Shown: positions 34,910-46,914, numbered from the stretch's first letter. The stretch: 64,000 nt of DNA from Apiosordaria backusii (GCA_030549205.1 JAUKTV010000001.1:4774001-4838000); one strand, 5' to 3'. The notes: a model not told the origin generated them from the sequence alone. Numbers and translations: made by a program.

Positions 34910-37900
34910 AAAGGCGAACATAGTTGGGAGTTTCTGGCATTTTTCTGTTTCTCTCGATCTCTTCGCGCGTGCTGGGTTCCGGTTCATACATGACACACAT
35001 GACATATGACACGAAAGACGGGCATGATACAGCTTCTTCTGGAGTTTTTTTCTGGGTCTGGAAGGGTGTGGGAGAGGGTTCTTTCTCTGTCCTTTCTTTC
35101 CTCGGATTTGCATGTGTGTAGAATAGCATTTCTCGTCATTCAGGAGCGAAAGGGGGGCGGGACAGCAACTAAAAGTGATTGCGGGTTTGGGAAGAATGAT
35201 TAGGCAATGGACGAGGTTTATTTTACTTTTTCTGTTGATGAATATAAATTGCATGGCATGTGTATATGTTTCGTCAACGGATTTGTTCTCTATGTAAATA
35301 GGTAGGTAGGCAGCTCTGCCAAACAAAAGTTTAGATGTCAAAGATCATCGATGATATTTTCTGTGATACCTATCTTCAACATGCCAGTTCGCCAGTGCCA
35401 GCTCAGGTACCGGGGAAGATCTTCTCTAGCCGCGCAACGACAACCCACCCATCATCCACTCGTTCAACTGACAAGCGGCGGATCGCAACGAGCTGCCCGA
35501 TCTGGCACCCACCCGCCCACAAACATCGAATGTTTAACGTTGTCGATCACTTCCCCATAGGGCTTGACACGATCTAGAACTCTATCGGCCAAGAATAACG
35601 TGGGATCCCGTGCCGTTTAGGGGTCCAATATTGTTTTTGTTCATATCCACAGCGCCAGAAGGGACTTGTTGATTTTTCTTACAACTTGGCAGAGCCATGT
35701 CTCTTGAGCTGTTGTTTTGTTGATAACCGAGGTTGAAGGTGTCGACACGAGGAAATGCTACCCGCATCATTTGGTTAGGTACTTGATCTGCAAGTTAATA
35801 CTCTTTGTGTTTATTGCAGTGATGACAACATTCTTTGCTGTGGTGACAACTTTTCCTCTGACTGAGACGGGACTGAGTAGGTACTGTGCCACTGCCAAAT
35901 GCGTCTGATTAGGTAGCTAAACCTGAAAAGAGCTTGTTGTCGGAACTTGGGGAGCTTTAGAGAGCTGGGTAGTAGCTAGGTAATAAACTTCCAACCTTTT
36001 CCATCGGAGGCAGGCTGAGATGGAGCTCCGATTTTGTGTGAGCATTTATGGATGGACGGGCGGGCGTACGCTGTGTTTTGCTGCGGGCGTGTGGTTAGGT
36101 ACAGCTACAGCGGCGGGTTACAGCCACGGAGGACTACGGGTGAGAGCGATGTTAATTCCGGATTGGGGGGGGGGGGGTTGCTGTTATGGTGGTTTATCGA
36201 TCCTTTTGCTGGGGAATGGTGTGCATTTTTTTTACTTCATTACTGCCTTCTCTATGGTGTACCCTGTTGGTGAGGATGAGTTTCGAAGTTGGGAAGTTTC
36301 CTTGCTGTTGCAACACATTGCCGCTGTTGTTGGCTGTGCCTGGGCACAGACTCTCTTTAGGTATGGGTATGTGTAGGTATATAAAGATACGAAAATGTTT
36401 CAGGTGAGACGGTGGATATGATGGTTTACAGACAGATGGAGAAGTTGGTTTGAAACATTTGTTCTTGGGTAGTTTTGCTTTGGTATTCTCTGTACGGAGG
36501 ACACAGCAAAACAACATTCTTTTTTTGTGGCTGATGGGGAAAAAGATCTGTTTCAGTTGGACAGCTAGTAGCGTACGGCAGGAGAGTGGAGTTATTGAAG
36601 AGGCTCCTTGATGATAAGGAAGGAGTTGGGATAAGCTATGAAATATTGTTTCTCCTGAACGTGAGTTTTGAGGTTTGTGGATATCTTCCTCTTCTTTAGT
36701 GGCGAAAGAATTCACGCTAGAAGCAAGCTGAAGATGGCTTCTTGAATAAATGAAGACGTTTTTTCCCTCTCGCTTTCGGCTGTTTAGATGGTTATACTCC
36801 GTAGTGCACACGGCCCCTTGTCTTTCGTGAACGGCGCCCAAAGTGAAGCACTAAAAACGTTGCACTTGTGATAGCTCGGTTGTTCGGCTTATTTTTTTTC
36901 TGCGCAAGCTAACCAACGCCCAAGACCCTGGTAATAAACCCTTGCTCGCCTGAAAAACGGATCTGCTAGAAGCAGGAAGTGGAAATGGAAGGGGGTGGTG
37001 GTTAGCTCGTATGCATGGGCAGGGCACCTTGTTTACTTTTGTGATGAGAGGCGTCGTGCTACCCCGCAGCCACATCGGAAGTGTGGCAAGCCAGCCGCTG
37101 TTCAATCACGATCGGGCTTGCAGAGGAGGAGGGGATCCTTGGGGTGCGGGTTGGGTCACAAACATCGTTCATTACGGATAGGCTGGGACGGAAAAAAAGA
37201 AGAGGAGAGCTGTTTTGTGGTGGTGATTGTGGTGATGATGCAGAGGAGAAGAGAGAGGAGTCTGGTGACATGTCATAACTCAGCCCTAAGAAATTGATAG
37301 TTTGGTGGGTTGGAAGGTGGGTTTGTGGATGAAGATGGTGGACGAGCTCATATATAATTGGGGGTCTTTGACCGCTGTGTAGATTAAAGCTGAAAGGCAA
37401 GATCATGGTGATGGTTCCTCTCCTCGCTGGTCTGTGTGCTGTCAACCCAGAGTTGGGGCCGTTCTATTCCCCTCTTTTGGTTGTTCTCGTCGTACAAATA
37501 TCTCGTGAAAATAAAAAGGAAGAGCGGAAATTGGCGTCTGCATCTGCGTCTGCATGACAGGAGATATTGCAGTAGTTGGGGTAGGATTTGGTCACCAACG
37601 ACACAACGCCAGTACCTAGGTGCAGTTCCAGCTGAGAACTGGTAGGCGAGCTTTTCCAATAGGCCTCTGGCTCGTCAAAATTCGCGTGTCTCACGAGCAA
37701 ACATCTGTCGATGTGTCCATAAAATATATTGATGTCTGTCAGCTGACGGGAGGCCGAGCAGAGCCCGAAGAAAGAAAATACAAAACGCTCGGCATTGTTC
37801 TGAGAGCGATCGAAGAGCTTGAATCGTGGTCCAGTGGGGTCATCGAGGATGTGCTGTAGCGGTTGATCAATTTCAGGGGCCTTCATCGTGGAGACCCGCC

Positions 37901-38984
37901 ATCTTGGGTCGTCTCTGTCGTGACTGTTTCTTCCCCGGAAAATCAAGAGCAGAAAGCGAATGAAGAGGTCCAAATGCTCATTGCTTGCTCAAAATCTCCT
38001 GTGAGATGCCGTCGCTGACATCAGTTCCCCCTTCTCTCTTGAAATGCAGACAAAAAGGGGGTCGATGCGCTCAGGGTCCAAGCTGGCAAGGGTCGGTGGT
38101 CTGGCCAAAGCGGGTGTGGAGAACGGGAGCTGCAGGTACGCTGGGCCAATGACAGGGTTCTCAGAGACGACGACTTTTCTTCTTTGGGACGGCGGTTCGC
38201 CTGATTGTTGCTTTCTCTTCATCTCCACACGCGCTCTGTGCAACAACTGCAACCTCTGCGGATGACTGCAACCTGCCCACTTATTAGGTCCCCGAGCTGA
38301 AGGAGCACACGTCAAGAGAGTGACATTGGTCTGCTTGGCTTCTCTACTCAGGAACCGACTGCCCGAACCCGAGCAGCCTTCTCTCTTCTCTTTTCGTGGT
38401 TTATTTTGGGTTCCTAAGAGATCAAGGGCTGCTTTTCCGTTGTTGACGTGCCTCCCTCAGGGACAAGAAAGATGTCTCAGAGACATGTGCTGTGGCGGCA
38501 TAGAATGGGTCGATGAGGCTTCTCTTCCCGGGTACCTCTTGAAGCTCTGCCGCTCTATGATCCCGCCGCTCGTCTACAGGTGCCTGATCCGGGGATTTTG
38601 GGCTTGCTAATGTTGCCAAAAACAGACGATCGAAGAGGCCCCGGAAATCGGATATTGGTTCTTTGGGGCCAAGCTTTTGCGTTTCCTTCGCCTTGACCCT
38701 GGTGTCGAAGCGCTACCACTGTGATGGCTTGGCCCACCTGCCATGTGCTGGGGGTCGACGATGGATCCAATAGTGTGCGGATGCTTCCATGTCACGTCGT
38801 TGATGGGATGGGGAGGATATTATTTACATAAGGCCAGCTTCCCCGGCTCGACGATACGCTCTCTTTTTCCTTGCTCTTCAGGGTCTTCCTCAGCCGCGAA
38901 CACGACAGTAATATCTAATCACCTAATCTACGACAAGGCCTCTTTACTTGTCGATTCGTTCGTTCCTTTTCGAATTTGTTGAAA
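34910..38984. other. 4-kb gene-poor region upstream of the WSC gene
   Basis: No supportable gene on either strand. The longer minus-strand frames (about 36194-36841 and 37464-37973) show no domain, codon bias or splice context. The span likely includes a long promoter/leader for the WSC gene. Long upstream regions are common ahead of regulated fungal cell-surface genes. Confidence 0.45.
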
Positions 38985-40826
38985 ATGGCCAGTTTCAAGG
39001 CCGTGGTAGCCCTCGCGGCTGCCACCTTGGTTGGTCGTGTTGCGGCGACTGAGGTCTTCCTCCCACCATGCCTCGATCCCTTTCAGCCTTTCGTTTACTC
39101 GGGGTGCTTCGCCGAGGCCAGCGGCACACAAATCCTCCCGTACCGGAGCCCGGCGTCTCCTGATGACATGACCGTCGAGAAGTGTGTTGCCGAGTGCAAG
39201 GGCAACGGCTATCGTTATGCTGGTCTTGTCTACTATGGTGTCTGCTATTGCGGTCAAACCGTCAAGGGCAGCCTCACCGAGGAGTCTGAGTGCAGTTACC
39301 CCTGTAAGGGTGATGACTCCCAGATCTGTGGTGCCAACGGCGTCTTCTCCATCTACCAGGATCCCACCTTCATCCCCGTGGAGGAGACAACCATCGCCGA
39401 CTACGATCCTCTTGGATGCTGGACCGACAACTCTTCCCAAGGAAGAGCCCTTTCCTATCGCCAGGACTCAGTCGATGGCGCTACTATGACCACTGAGAAG
39501 TGCTTGCAAGCCTGCCATGCCGGCGGCTTCCCCTTTGCTGGTACTGAGTATGGCGGTATGTATCAACCCGAGTTGCTCCCGACAATACTTGCAAGTCTGA
39601 CATGAGATACAGGTGAATGCTACTGCGGCGTTGTCATTGGCAATGACACCTACTCTGCTCCCGCCTCTGAGTGCAACATGGCCTGCAACGGTGCCTCTGA
39701 CGAGAAGTGCGGCGGCCCTGGTCGCCTGAACCTGTACGCCGCCGACGAGCTCTTGTCTCTTCAGCCTTGCGGCTATGAGCCCCCTGTTTCTTCCAGCACG
39801 GAGCTCCCTCCTGCTACCACTGTCACCACCGAGTCCTCGACTAGCGCCCCCGTTGTTGAGGAGTCAACCACCTGCACTGTTGAGGAGTCCACCAGCACCA
39901 CTAACACTCCTCCTCCCACTCTCCCCCCTACCACTTCCACCACCGCCCCCGTGAGCACCACCTCCACCACCAGCTCCGTCTGCGTCACCACCACCGTCAT
40001 CCCTCCCAAGTGTGAGTACAAATGCGGCAAGTGGTGCTCTAACCCTATCCCCGACTGGGATAATGACCTCAAGTCTTGCAAGGCTGCTTGGTCCAACTGC
40101 TTGTTGCAGGTAGCCTCCTGCTTCAAGAACGCCGGCTTCCCCCAGTCGCTTGAGTGCTTCAATTTTGGCCAGTGGTGCGCCGACGTCGACGACTACTGCG
40201 TCAAGACCCCCAAGGGCAAAAAGCGCGACTTCTTCGGCAAGAAGCCTCCCAAGGGCGGCAACCCCGCCACTACTGTCACCGTGACCACCGCTTGCCCTAC
40301 CGTCGCTCCCACCTCAACCAAGCCGGCCACGACGACTACCAAGCCTGCCACCACCACCATCTGCCCCACCCCCACCCCGACCAACCTCTGCAAGCAGCCC
40401 ACCAACAATCACCACGGGTACAAGCCCGGCAAGCCCGTCGGCGGCATCGAGCTCCCCGTCGTGACCTGCAACGATCTCGTCTCGGACTGGCCTTCGTTCC
40501 CCTTCAAGCGCTACTCGGACCCCGACACCCGCAAGTGCAAGAAGTACTCCCGCAGCACCCCCAACAATGCCTGCGCGGACGCCTGCAAGGAGCAGTACGA
40601 GGACTGCCTGGATGTTTATGCCGAGGGGTGCAGGAGCAACGGGAGAAATAAGCCCAGAGGGGATAGCTACTTTGGGCAGATGGAGAAGAGGACGTTCCCG
40701 TTCTGGGGCGGGTGGACGGATAACTTTACTGGGGCGAAGGATAAGTGCAAGGCGCAGTATAATGACTGCTTGGCGGTGAATAGGAATGTGGATGTCAAGG
40801 GGAAGTGTGGGAAGTTTTGCGAGTAA
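38985..40826 (+). CDS. Secreted protein with two WSC domains and Cys-rich tail
   Basis: 594 residues from MASFKAVVALAAATLVGRVAA, a clear signal peptide; exons 38985-39555 and 39613-40826 join in phase. Two WSC (carbohydrate-binding, eight-Cys type) domains follow, roughly residues 35-130 and 143-240, with YSGCF...YAGLVYYGVCYCG and LGCW...GGECYCG signatures. Then comes a Thr/Ser/Pro stalk of the O-mannosylated type. After the stalk, a basic KKRDFF site separates two Cys-rich modules of a kind I do not recognise (CxxxCGKWC and CxxxCKEQYEDC patterns). A second KR site lies at MEKRTFPFW. There is no transmembrane or GPI signal, so it is probably secreted or wall-bound, unlike WSC stress sensors, which have a membrane anchor. 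Confidence 0.85.
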
Positions 40827-41178
40827 GGGGAACAAATGATGGGGGTGATGTGATGGGATATGAGAGATGGGATGAGGGATGAGGGAAAGAAAATAATAGC
40901 ATTCTTACGCTCCTTGAACGTATATGAAAGAACAGTTAAAATGTAATTATTAATGAGACTTTTTACCTTGTGGGTATATTGGAGTTCAGATTGCTATTGT
41001 GACATGCTTACGAAGGAATGAAGAGAGTGTAATGTGTTGCAGCCGGCCAAATTATAGGTAGTCGTTGAGTGGCAGCAACATAGAGTGGTTGTTGGAGAGT
41101 GGTTGATAAATTATGTTGGTGAAGTCACCTATAAGAGGGGTAGCTTTGCAGTCAAACAGCATCAATCAATACCTCACC
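40827..41178. other. Intergenic, WSC gene to tRNA-His
   Basis: 3' flank of the WSC gene; the last 11 bases before the tRNA (AATACCTCACC) repeat the flank of the other tRNA-His. Confidence 0.5.
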
Positions 41179-41276
41179 GGGTGACTAGTCTAGTGGTCAG
41201 GACGCTTCGTTGTGGTTATTCGCAAGAATATCACATACGATCCGAAGAAACCCCGGTTCGATTCCGGGGTCGCCCA
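41179..41276 (+). tRNA. tRNA-His (GTG), second copy, shorter intron
   Basis: The mature sequence matches the copy at 18257 except that the 3' acceptor arm is GTCGCCC, which gives one more Watson-Crick pair. Anticodon GTG. The 26-nt intron (41216-41241) differs in length and sequence from the first copy but also contains CAC able to pair with the anticodon. Confidence 0.93.
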
Positions 41277-42070
41277 TATCTTTTGTCTTTTTCCTGCTCC
41301 GCATCCCACAAACATTTGTCTTCCTTTTTGACTCTCAACTGAAGAGAAACAAGACATTTGGCAGGTTCAGTCGCTGAAATTGCAGTTGATTTTGTATATG
41401 ATCATAAGTTGCGGATCTCTGAGAGAGAGAGCTTTGTATGGTATTGCTCTTTACTCTATTTTTAAGTCTGCAGAGACAACGGATGTTTTGCCTGCCTGGG
41501 TTCTACTAAGAGTCCTATTTGTTTGCTTTTCGGTAACTATCATCCCCTCTTGCTCACTCTTTCGACGAAGTATCCCCGCACAACCGAGGCCAAATTGAAT
41601 TAAAAAAAAAGAGCTCACGTCTGTACGTCAAAGGTATCTCGTGTTTGGGTTGAAATCTTTTGACTAAAATTTGAAGCATGTTCTTTGTGTTTTTGCTGCC
41701 TTGGAACTGTTAGTTGTACATGTAACCCCCCGCCCTTTTCTTTATTTCTTTTTTTCCCGTTAATGTCTTAAGAATGAGGACTGAAATTGAGTTCCCAAAG
41801 ACTTGTTTGAACTGTGAATGCTAGCTTGCATGTCAGGGGGCTTGTTGCTATAGCTTACCTATTCTGCTGGTTCTGGTGTTATGCAGTGGGAGGAGATCTT
41901 GACTGTATGAAAATCACTGCCTTTCCTACGCGACGAGGTGAAAAAAGATCTTATACACCGGCAAAGAGAGAGAGCTATGACTGGGATGTTCTCGAACATC
42001 AAAAATGAACTGAAAAAACCCCCCAAAATGAAATGTAAACTCTTATGAGTTTGGAAGTTGGAGAATGAAT
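41277..42070. other. Intergenic between two tRNA genes
   Basis: About 800 bases, AT-rich near 41600-41800; no gene seen. Confidence 0.5.
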
Positions 42071-42141
42071 TGCATCAGCCGTGAATCGAACACGGGGCCC
42101 ATCGATGGCAACGATGGATTTTACCACTAAACCACTGATGC
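42071..42141 (-). tRNA. tRNA-Gly (GCC)
   Basis: The minus strand starts GCATCAGTGGTTTAGTGGTA, the usual tRNA-Gly 5' half with the A box. Anticodon stem CATCG/CGATG encloses loop TTGCCAT with anticodon GCC. T arm CCGTG-TTCGATT-CACGG and acceptor CTGATGC pair perfectly; discriminator A. No intron; 71 bases. Confidence 0.95.
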
Positions 42142-42646
42142 TGTTTTTCCTTGGATGTTTTGCCGGGGAGGAATGTAGGTCTAGCAGCTCCATCAAGCCG
42201 GTGGATACTACCGTGTGATTTCTGTCAGTAGCAGAATATCAAGCGTAATATCTGAAGGATTTAAAGCTGGGCCAGCATTGGTTTGTAGTGATGGCAGCTC
42301 TTGAGTAGCATAACGAAAGTAGTAGAGAATGTGAACAGCACACACGGAACCCAGTTTTCGGATATTGATATATTGATTTGTGATCAAGGTAACGGAAACC
42401 TGGGTTGTATTAGTGCTCAGGATCGAAACACACCTCCGTTGTCTTCAATTGGACTTCTTAAACAGTTTTGCAGCCAGTTTCCTCGTGTCTTGAATATTCA
42501 AGCACGACTCAACCCACTGACAAGCAAAAGGTAGCTTCATAACCGAACAAGAAATCTCTTTTTCTCAATATTCCACAAGTGATATACACAGGCAACTCCC
42601 CTATTTGCCAACAACAACAACCACCTCCCTTCCCCTCTCTCCCCCC
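42142..42646. other. Intergenic, tRNA-Gly to bL19m
   Basis: No gene seen; a (CAA)-type tract and pyrimidine tracts near 42600-42646 belong to the bL19m 3' flank. Confidence 0.5.
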
Positions 42647-43430
42647 TTATTTCTTCTTCCCCCCGCCCTTCCCATTCGCCCCCGCAGCAGCCGTCTTCCC
42701 CTTCGCCCCTTGGTCTGGAACACCCTCCTGCTCTTCCGCCAAGCCGAGACATACTCCGCCACGCTCCCCATGTCGTGCTTCGGCTTCCTCATGTACGTCA
42801 ACCTCGCCCTCCTCGCCCTCTTCAGCCTCCTCTTGACAATCTCGATGCCCGCCACGTTCCTGTTGTAAATCTTGAACCACATCTCCACTCCCACCTTGCC
42901 GAGGTGGTTGCGCAGGAGGACCGCAGTGTCAATGCCGGCGCGGCGGATAGAAAGGCAGACGCCGGCGAAGGGCTCGCCGCCGCGGCGGTGGGTGACGAGG
43001 AGGATGTCGCCTACTTTGGCGGCCTCGCGGGTGCGGGCGAAGAGGGCGGTGCGGGCGCCGGTGGGGTCGAGCTTTTTGATTTGGAGGTCGTGGAGGGCGG
43101 CGACGGGGTTGGTGGTTTTCACTGGGGTGAGGGGGATGCCGGCGGCGGCTTGGGTGGGGGGGTAGATGGCGAAGGCGGAGCGGAGGGTTTTGGACTTTTT
43201 GTCGACTAGTCGGTCTGTGGGGGCGAGTATTAGTATATGGTGGGTATGTTTGAAGGAGGGACGGGGGGAAAAAACATACAAAAGTTGTGATCTGGGACTT
43301 GTGATGGTGTTTTTGGTGTAGCAGCAGCCCGAGTCGCCATGGACCGGGAAAAGATCTTTTGCTGTCTCGCCTGACGAAGCCCAGACTTGAGGCAGCTCAG
43401 AGGCCGTCTGGCCAGAGGCGCGGCATTCAT
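42647..43430 (-). CDS. IMG1: Mitochondrial ribosomal protein bL19m (Img1), frame broken near the end
   Basis: Large-subunit mitoribosomal protein homologous to bacterial L19. Exon 1 is 43430-43280, an Arg-rich targeting peptide beginning MNAAPLARRPLSCLKSGLRQ. A 65-nt intron (GTATGT...CACAG) follows. Exon 2 from 43214 begins RLVDKKSK. The L19 core is clear: GDILLVTHRRGGEPFAGVCL, then RNHLGKVGVEMWFKIYNR and IEIVKRRLKRARRARLTYMR. As written, the frame continues to 42601 with an odd tail ending VVVVVGK. If the C-run at 42706-42709 has one more base, the protein instead ends TKGAKGKTAAAG...GKGGGKKK at TAA 42649-42647, a far more natural tail. I prefer the latter and give its end. Confidence 0.88.
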
Positions 43431-43788
43431 CTTGAGCGGGGTTTGTCTGCTGTCCTGCTAACCAGCGGGTGTCGGGGGGGGTTTTGCGGTCGACACTGAG
43501 CTCAACCACCCCTTCACGGCTGCTCTTGGGGAAGAGACGTTCAAGAATGGTGAATCTGAGCCCCGAATTGCGGCTTCTCATTGGCTGGAACTGGGCTGCT
43601 GTGGTGGGGTGACAGGGGACTGGCTGCGGCCCCACAAAATTTTCTGACCCGCCAACCAGCAAGTGGGATTGGAACGACGGCATCGGCTTCAGGTGGTGTT
43701 CGTCTTAAGCCAAGTTCGAGTTTGAGGCTCAAATACTTCGATATAACACTGCAGAACCGAGGGGAGCCCAGGCCCAGTGCAGCGCGCC
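43431..43788. promoter_or_regulatory. Divergent promoter of two mitochondrial genes
   Basis: A 358-bp region shared by bL19m and the mitochondrial-looking unknown on the plus strand; no TATA box seen. Confidence 0.5.
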
Positions 43789-45083
43789 ATGTTCACAACA
43801 TCGAGCGCCAGTGCCCTCAGGGCCGGAGCGAGGAGATTGGAGACGGCGTGCCAGAATGCTGCTTCTCAGAGGAGGTTATTCTCAGTAACGTCGCACAGAG
43901 GCATGTACACCACCGCCAGGACTGTATAGCGATGTGGCAGCTCTTTTTGCGGGAGGATTGAACTAACATTCCCCTCCCAATAGACGCCGGGTTCATCGTC
44001 TTCAAGAAAGGGTCCAACCCCGAGCTCCAGGAGCGGCTGGACACCCTCTACAACAAGATCGTTCTCCCCTCCTACCTGAGCATAGAACAGCAACGAAAGC
44101 TCACCAAAACGAGATACAAAGAGCAGCTCCGAAACGACCCCATCACCATGGAAATCGACGGTGTAATTCACAAATTCGGCTATGTAGATCCTCTGAAGGA
44201 TATCCCAAGCGCATCGAAGCTGGTGAGACAGGCCGTCAGCCACATGGAACACGAGGACTATAGGGACCTCCATTTGGTGTTGAAAGGCTTTAAGCGGGCC
44301 AACCGCAAACTCTCCGATGATCTCGCCCTCCATATCATCCGAAAAGCGCACCAAAAAGACCGCCTCGACGCCATCATCAACTGCGCCAAGCAGGTGGAGC
44401 TGACAGGCTTCAAGCTCGACACACCCGAGAGGCTCTCCCATCTGCTCGTTGCGATGCAGACAAGAGCAGTCGAGGTGGGCTTCGAGGCCGATCCCACAAG
44501 AAAGGCACTCAAGCAAACCGAGAACGTCATCGACCTGCTCGAGTTCGAGGGAGAGGGGCACCGGCCCAGCGAGCGGTCCAAGACCCAACGGCCGTTCTAC
44601 CACGAACCCATGTTCCTCGGCCTCAGACTGAACCTCGCTGCCACTCTTGCGGTGAAAAGTCAGGACGGCCAGGATGTCGATGGCAAGGTGGCGCAGTACG
44701 CCGAGCAGCTGATTCACTTCTGGCCCGAGAACACTGGCATTCTCGACCTGCAGCCCGATGCGGCGTATGAGGACCCGCAAAACGTGAAGTATCTCCTCGA
44801 TCGCGACGACTTTCTTTATCATGTGTCGCCTGTGCTCCACGGCCTGCAGATGGCCACCAAGGTGGTGGACCCGGGACTCTCGATGAGGCTGCAGAACAGG
44901 GCCGACGCGTTGGACAATGAGATAAGGCAGGCTTATGAGTATGACGAGCGGCTGCCAGCGAAGGGAGAGGTCATGTACCTTTGGCTCTTCAACTCTGAGG
45001 AACTCTTGGCGAAGAAGAAGGCGGACGAGGCCAAGAGGCAGAACAAGGAGCTGGAGAAGCGGAAGGCGGGATTGATCCCATGA
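43789..45083 (+). CDS. Hypothetical mitochondrial protein, exon junction out of phase
   Basis: I do not recognise the family by name. Exon 1 (43789-43923) encodes an Arg/Ser/Ala-rich presequence with the cleavage-like text SHRGMYTTART. Exon 2 starts at 43984 after an AACTAAC branch and CAATAG acceptor. It encodes AGFIVFKKGSNPELQERLD, then an alpha-helical, charged body of about 360 residues ending KRKAGLIP. The repeated helical hairpins recall fungal mitochondrial translation or assembly factors, but I assign no function. With the GTATAG donor at 43924 the two exons are one base out of phase. One extra G at the donor would give ARTDAGFIVF. The alternative acceptor at 44006 restores phase but loses conserved-looking residues. 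It is divergent from bL19m and convergent with cysteine synthase. Confidence 0.65.
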
Positions 45084-45251
45084 GCAGCTTGACGAACACC
45101 CCCCCATCTTTTTCCCTCGAAAAAAAGGGGGAAGGAGTAAATATGACACATATTTCCCAATTATGTACAGTACATATGTAAGAGTATCTACTTGTAACGA
45201 TATTTCTCTGGTTTTGTTTTTGTTTTTGTTTTTGTCTATGGTTCGGGGTGG

Positions 45252-46392
45252 TTATGGGAGGACGATGTACTTTTGGAGATGCTCCGGAATGGCACCAAGC
45301 AACTTCTTGCTCTCGAGCCACTTTCTCGAGAACAACCTGTCTGCATACCGGTAGGCGCCATCACAAAGGACAGTCACGACGGTATGCCCCTTGCCCAGCT
45401 TCTCTGCCACCTCCTTGGCGGCGACGACGTTCAGCGCGGAGCTGGCACCAAGATACAGCCCCTCCTCATCCAAACACCTGTACACCATCTCGATACTCTT
45501 CTCGTCACTGATATGCAAGCTCCCATCCAGCAACTCCACATCCGGGGCCAGGTTATCCGTTACCCTCCCCTGCCCGATCCCCTCCGTGATGCTCGACCCC
45601 GATCTTTCAATCAGTTTCCCGCCCGATTGGAGGTAGCTGTGCAGCACACTCCCTGGGGGATCCGCCAAAAAGCTCTTCACTTGTCCGTTGCTCTTGTCTT
45701 TGAGGTACCTCGTTATCCCGGCAAGAGTCCCGCCCGTACCAGTGGCACAAGTAAAAGCATCCACCTTCCCCTGTGTTTGATACCAAATCTCTGGGCCCGT
45801 CGTCTCGATATGCGCCCTTCTGTTGGCGGTATTGTCGAACTGATTCGTCCAGACAGCATTATCCAGCCTTTCCGCGTGGCGCTTGGCCTGGTGGTTGTAG
45901 TTTTGCGGGTTTTCAAACGCCACCGCTGGGACGGGGTAGACCTCTGCACCCAATAACCGGAGCAAATCGATTTTCCCCTGGGATTGGGTGTCGGGCATGT
46001 AAATGACGAGCTTGTAGCCGCGAGACCGGCAGACGTGGGCGAGGCCGATGCCGGTGTTGCCTGCGGTTCCTTCGACGACGGTGCCGCCGGGGCGGAGGAG
46101 GCCGCGCTCTTCGGCGTCTTTGACTACATAGAGGGCGGCGCGGTCTTTGATGGAGCCGCCGGGGTTCATGAACTCGGCTTTGCCGAGGATTTCGCAGCCG
46201 GTTTGGCGGGAGAGGTGGTTGAGGCGGATGAGGGGGTGTAGCCGATTGCGCCGGTGAGGCCTTGGGCGACGCCTTGGGATTTGGAGAGGGCGATGAGGTA
46301 GGGGGTTGGTTCGGCTGGGGGAGGGGGGCAGAGGCGAGACGGCGGGTGGTGGTCGCAAAGGTGCGGATGGTGGAGGGGCGGGGGCGGAACAT
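45252..46392 (-). CDS. Cysteine synthase (O-acetylserine sulfhydrylase), frame broken twice
   Basis: PLP enzyme converting O-acetylserine and sulfide to cysteine, the mitochondrial fungal type (Aspergillus cysB-like). The minus-strand start at 46392 encodes an Arg/Ser/Thr targeting peptide ([20 protein letters not shown]). The PLP lysine is in [14 protein letters not shown]. The phosphate-binding and substrate loops are [15 protein letters not shown] and [12 protein letters not shown]. The C-terminus is [20 protein letters not shown]...YIVLP. Between the presequence and the enzyme the frame must change twice. Adding one base to the five-G runs (plus strand) at 46301-46305 and 46232-46236 gives [20 protein letters not shown] followed by [11 protein letters not shown], the expected family text. 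Both look like one-base undercalls. It is tail-to-tail with its neighbour, 168 bp apart. Confidence 0.93.
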
Positions 46393-46914
46393 GGTGGTGT
46401 TTGGGGTTGCCAGGTGGGCAACTAGAGTGAGGGGAGCTTGAAAGAGGGAAGATGACAGGAGCTAATTGAAGCTCTAGCGAGAGAAAGAAAGATAGATCCG
46501 ACCTCGCTCGCCCCTCGTCGCTACAAGTTGTCCCTGAAAGCGCCGTTGCGGCTTATAGAAGGGTCCAGTGGGGCAATTGCCAATGGCGCAATCAAGCGCT
46601 AAACCCGCCTGAAAGGTAAGCTATGCAAGGAACGTTTGTCCACATTTCTTGCCGGCCGGCAATTTTCGCAGAGGAAAACCAACCGAATCCGGGAAAGCTA
46701 CGGACATCAAATCCTTGCACCTTCAAAGTCGCGGTTCCACAGTATTTTGTTCGCGGTGCACAGTGACGAAGCCTTGAAGACGTGTTGCCATCAACTGTTA
46801 CTCTCAACATCCCATTTTCATGAATACGATCCAAAGCCGATAGAAAGCCAGATGGATCAAATTGCTCAAAATCATTATTATTAAATCCAAGCCAATCCAA
46901 GGCTCATCGCTCCA
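46393..46914. promoter_or_regulatory. Divergent region, cysteine synthase / YL1
   Basis: 522 bp between two divergent starts. A 102-codon antisense frame at 46592-46900 has no domain and is not called. Confidence 0.45.

Noticed and set aside
36194..36841. 215-codon minus-strand frame in the 4-kb gap
   Set aside because: No recognisable domain or splice context; composition like noncoding DNA.
37464..37973. 169-codon minus-strand frame
   Set aside because: No homology I can recognise; contains a simple (DA) run from a microsatellite and no promoter or splice support.
43866..45149. 427-codon frame antisense to the mitochondrial-looking gene
   Set aside because: Mirror of the plus-strand coding region, which has presequence, splice signals and codon bias.
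46592..46900. 102-codon minus-strand frame upstream of YL1
   Set aside because: Lies within the divergent promoter; no domain or splice support.
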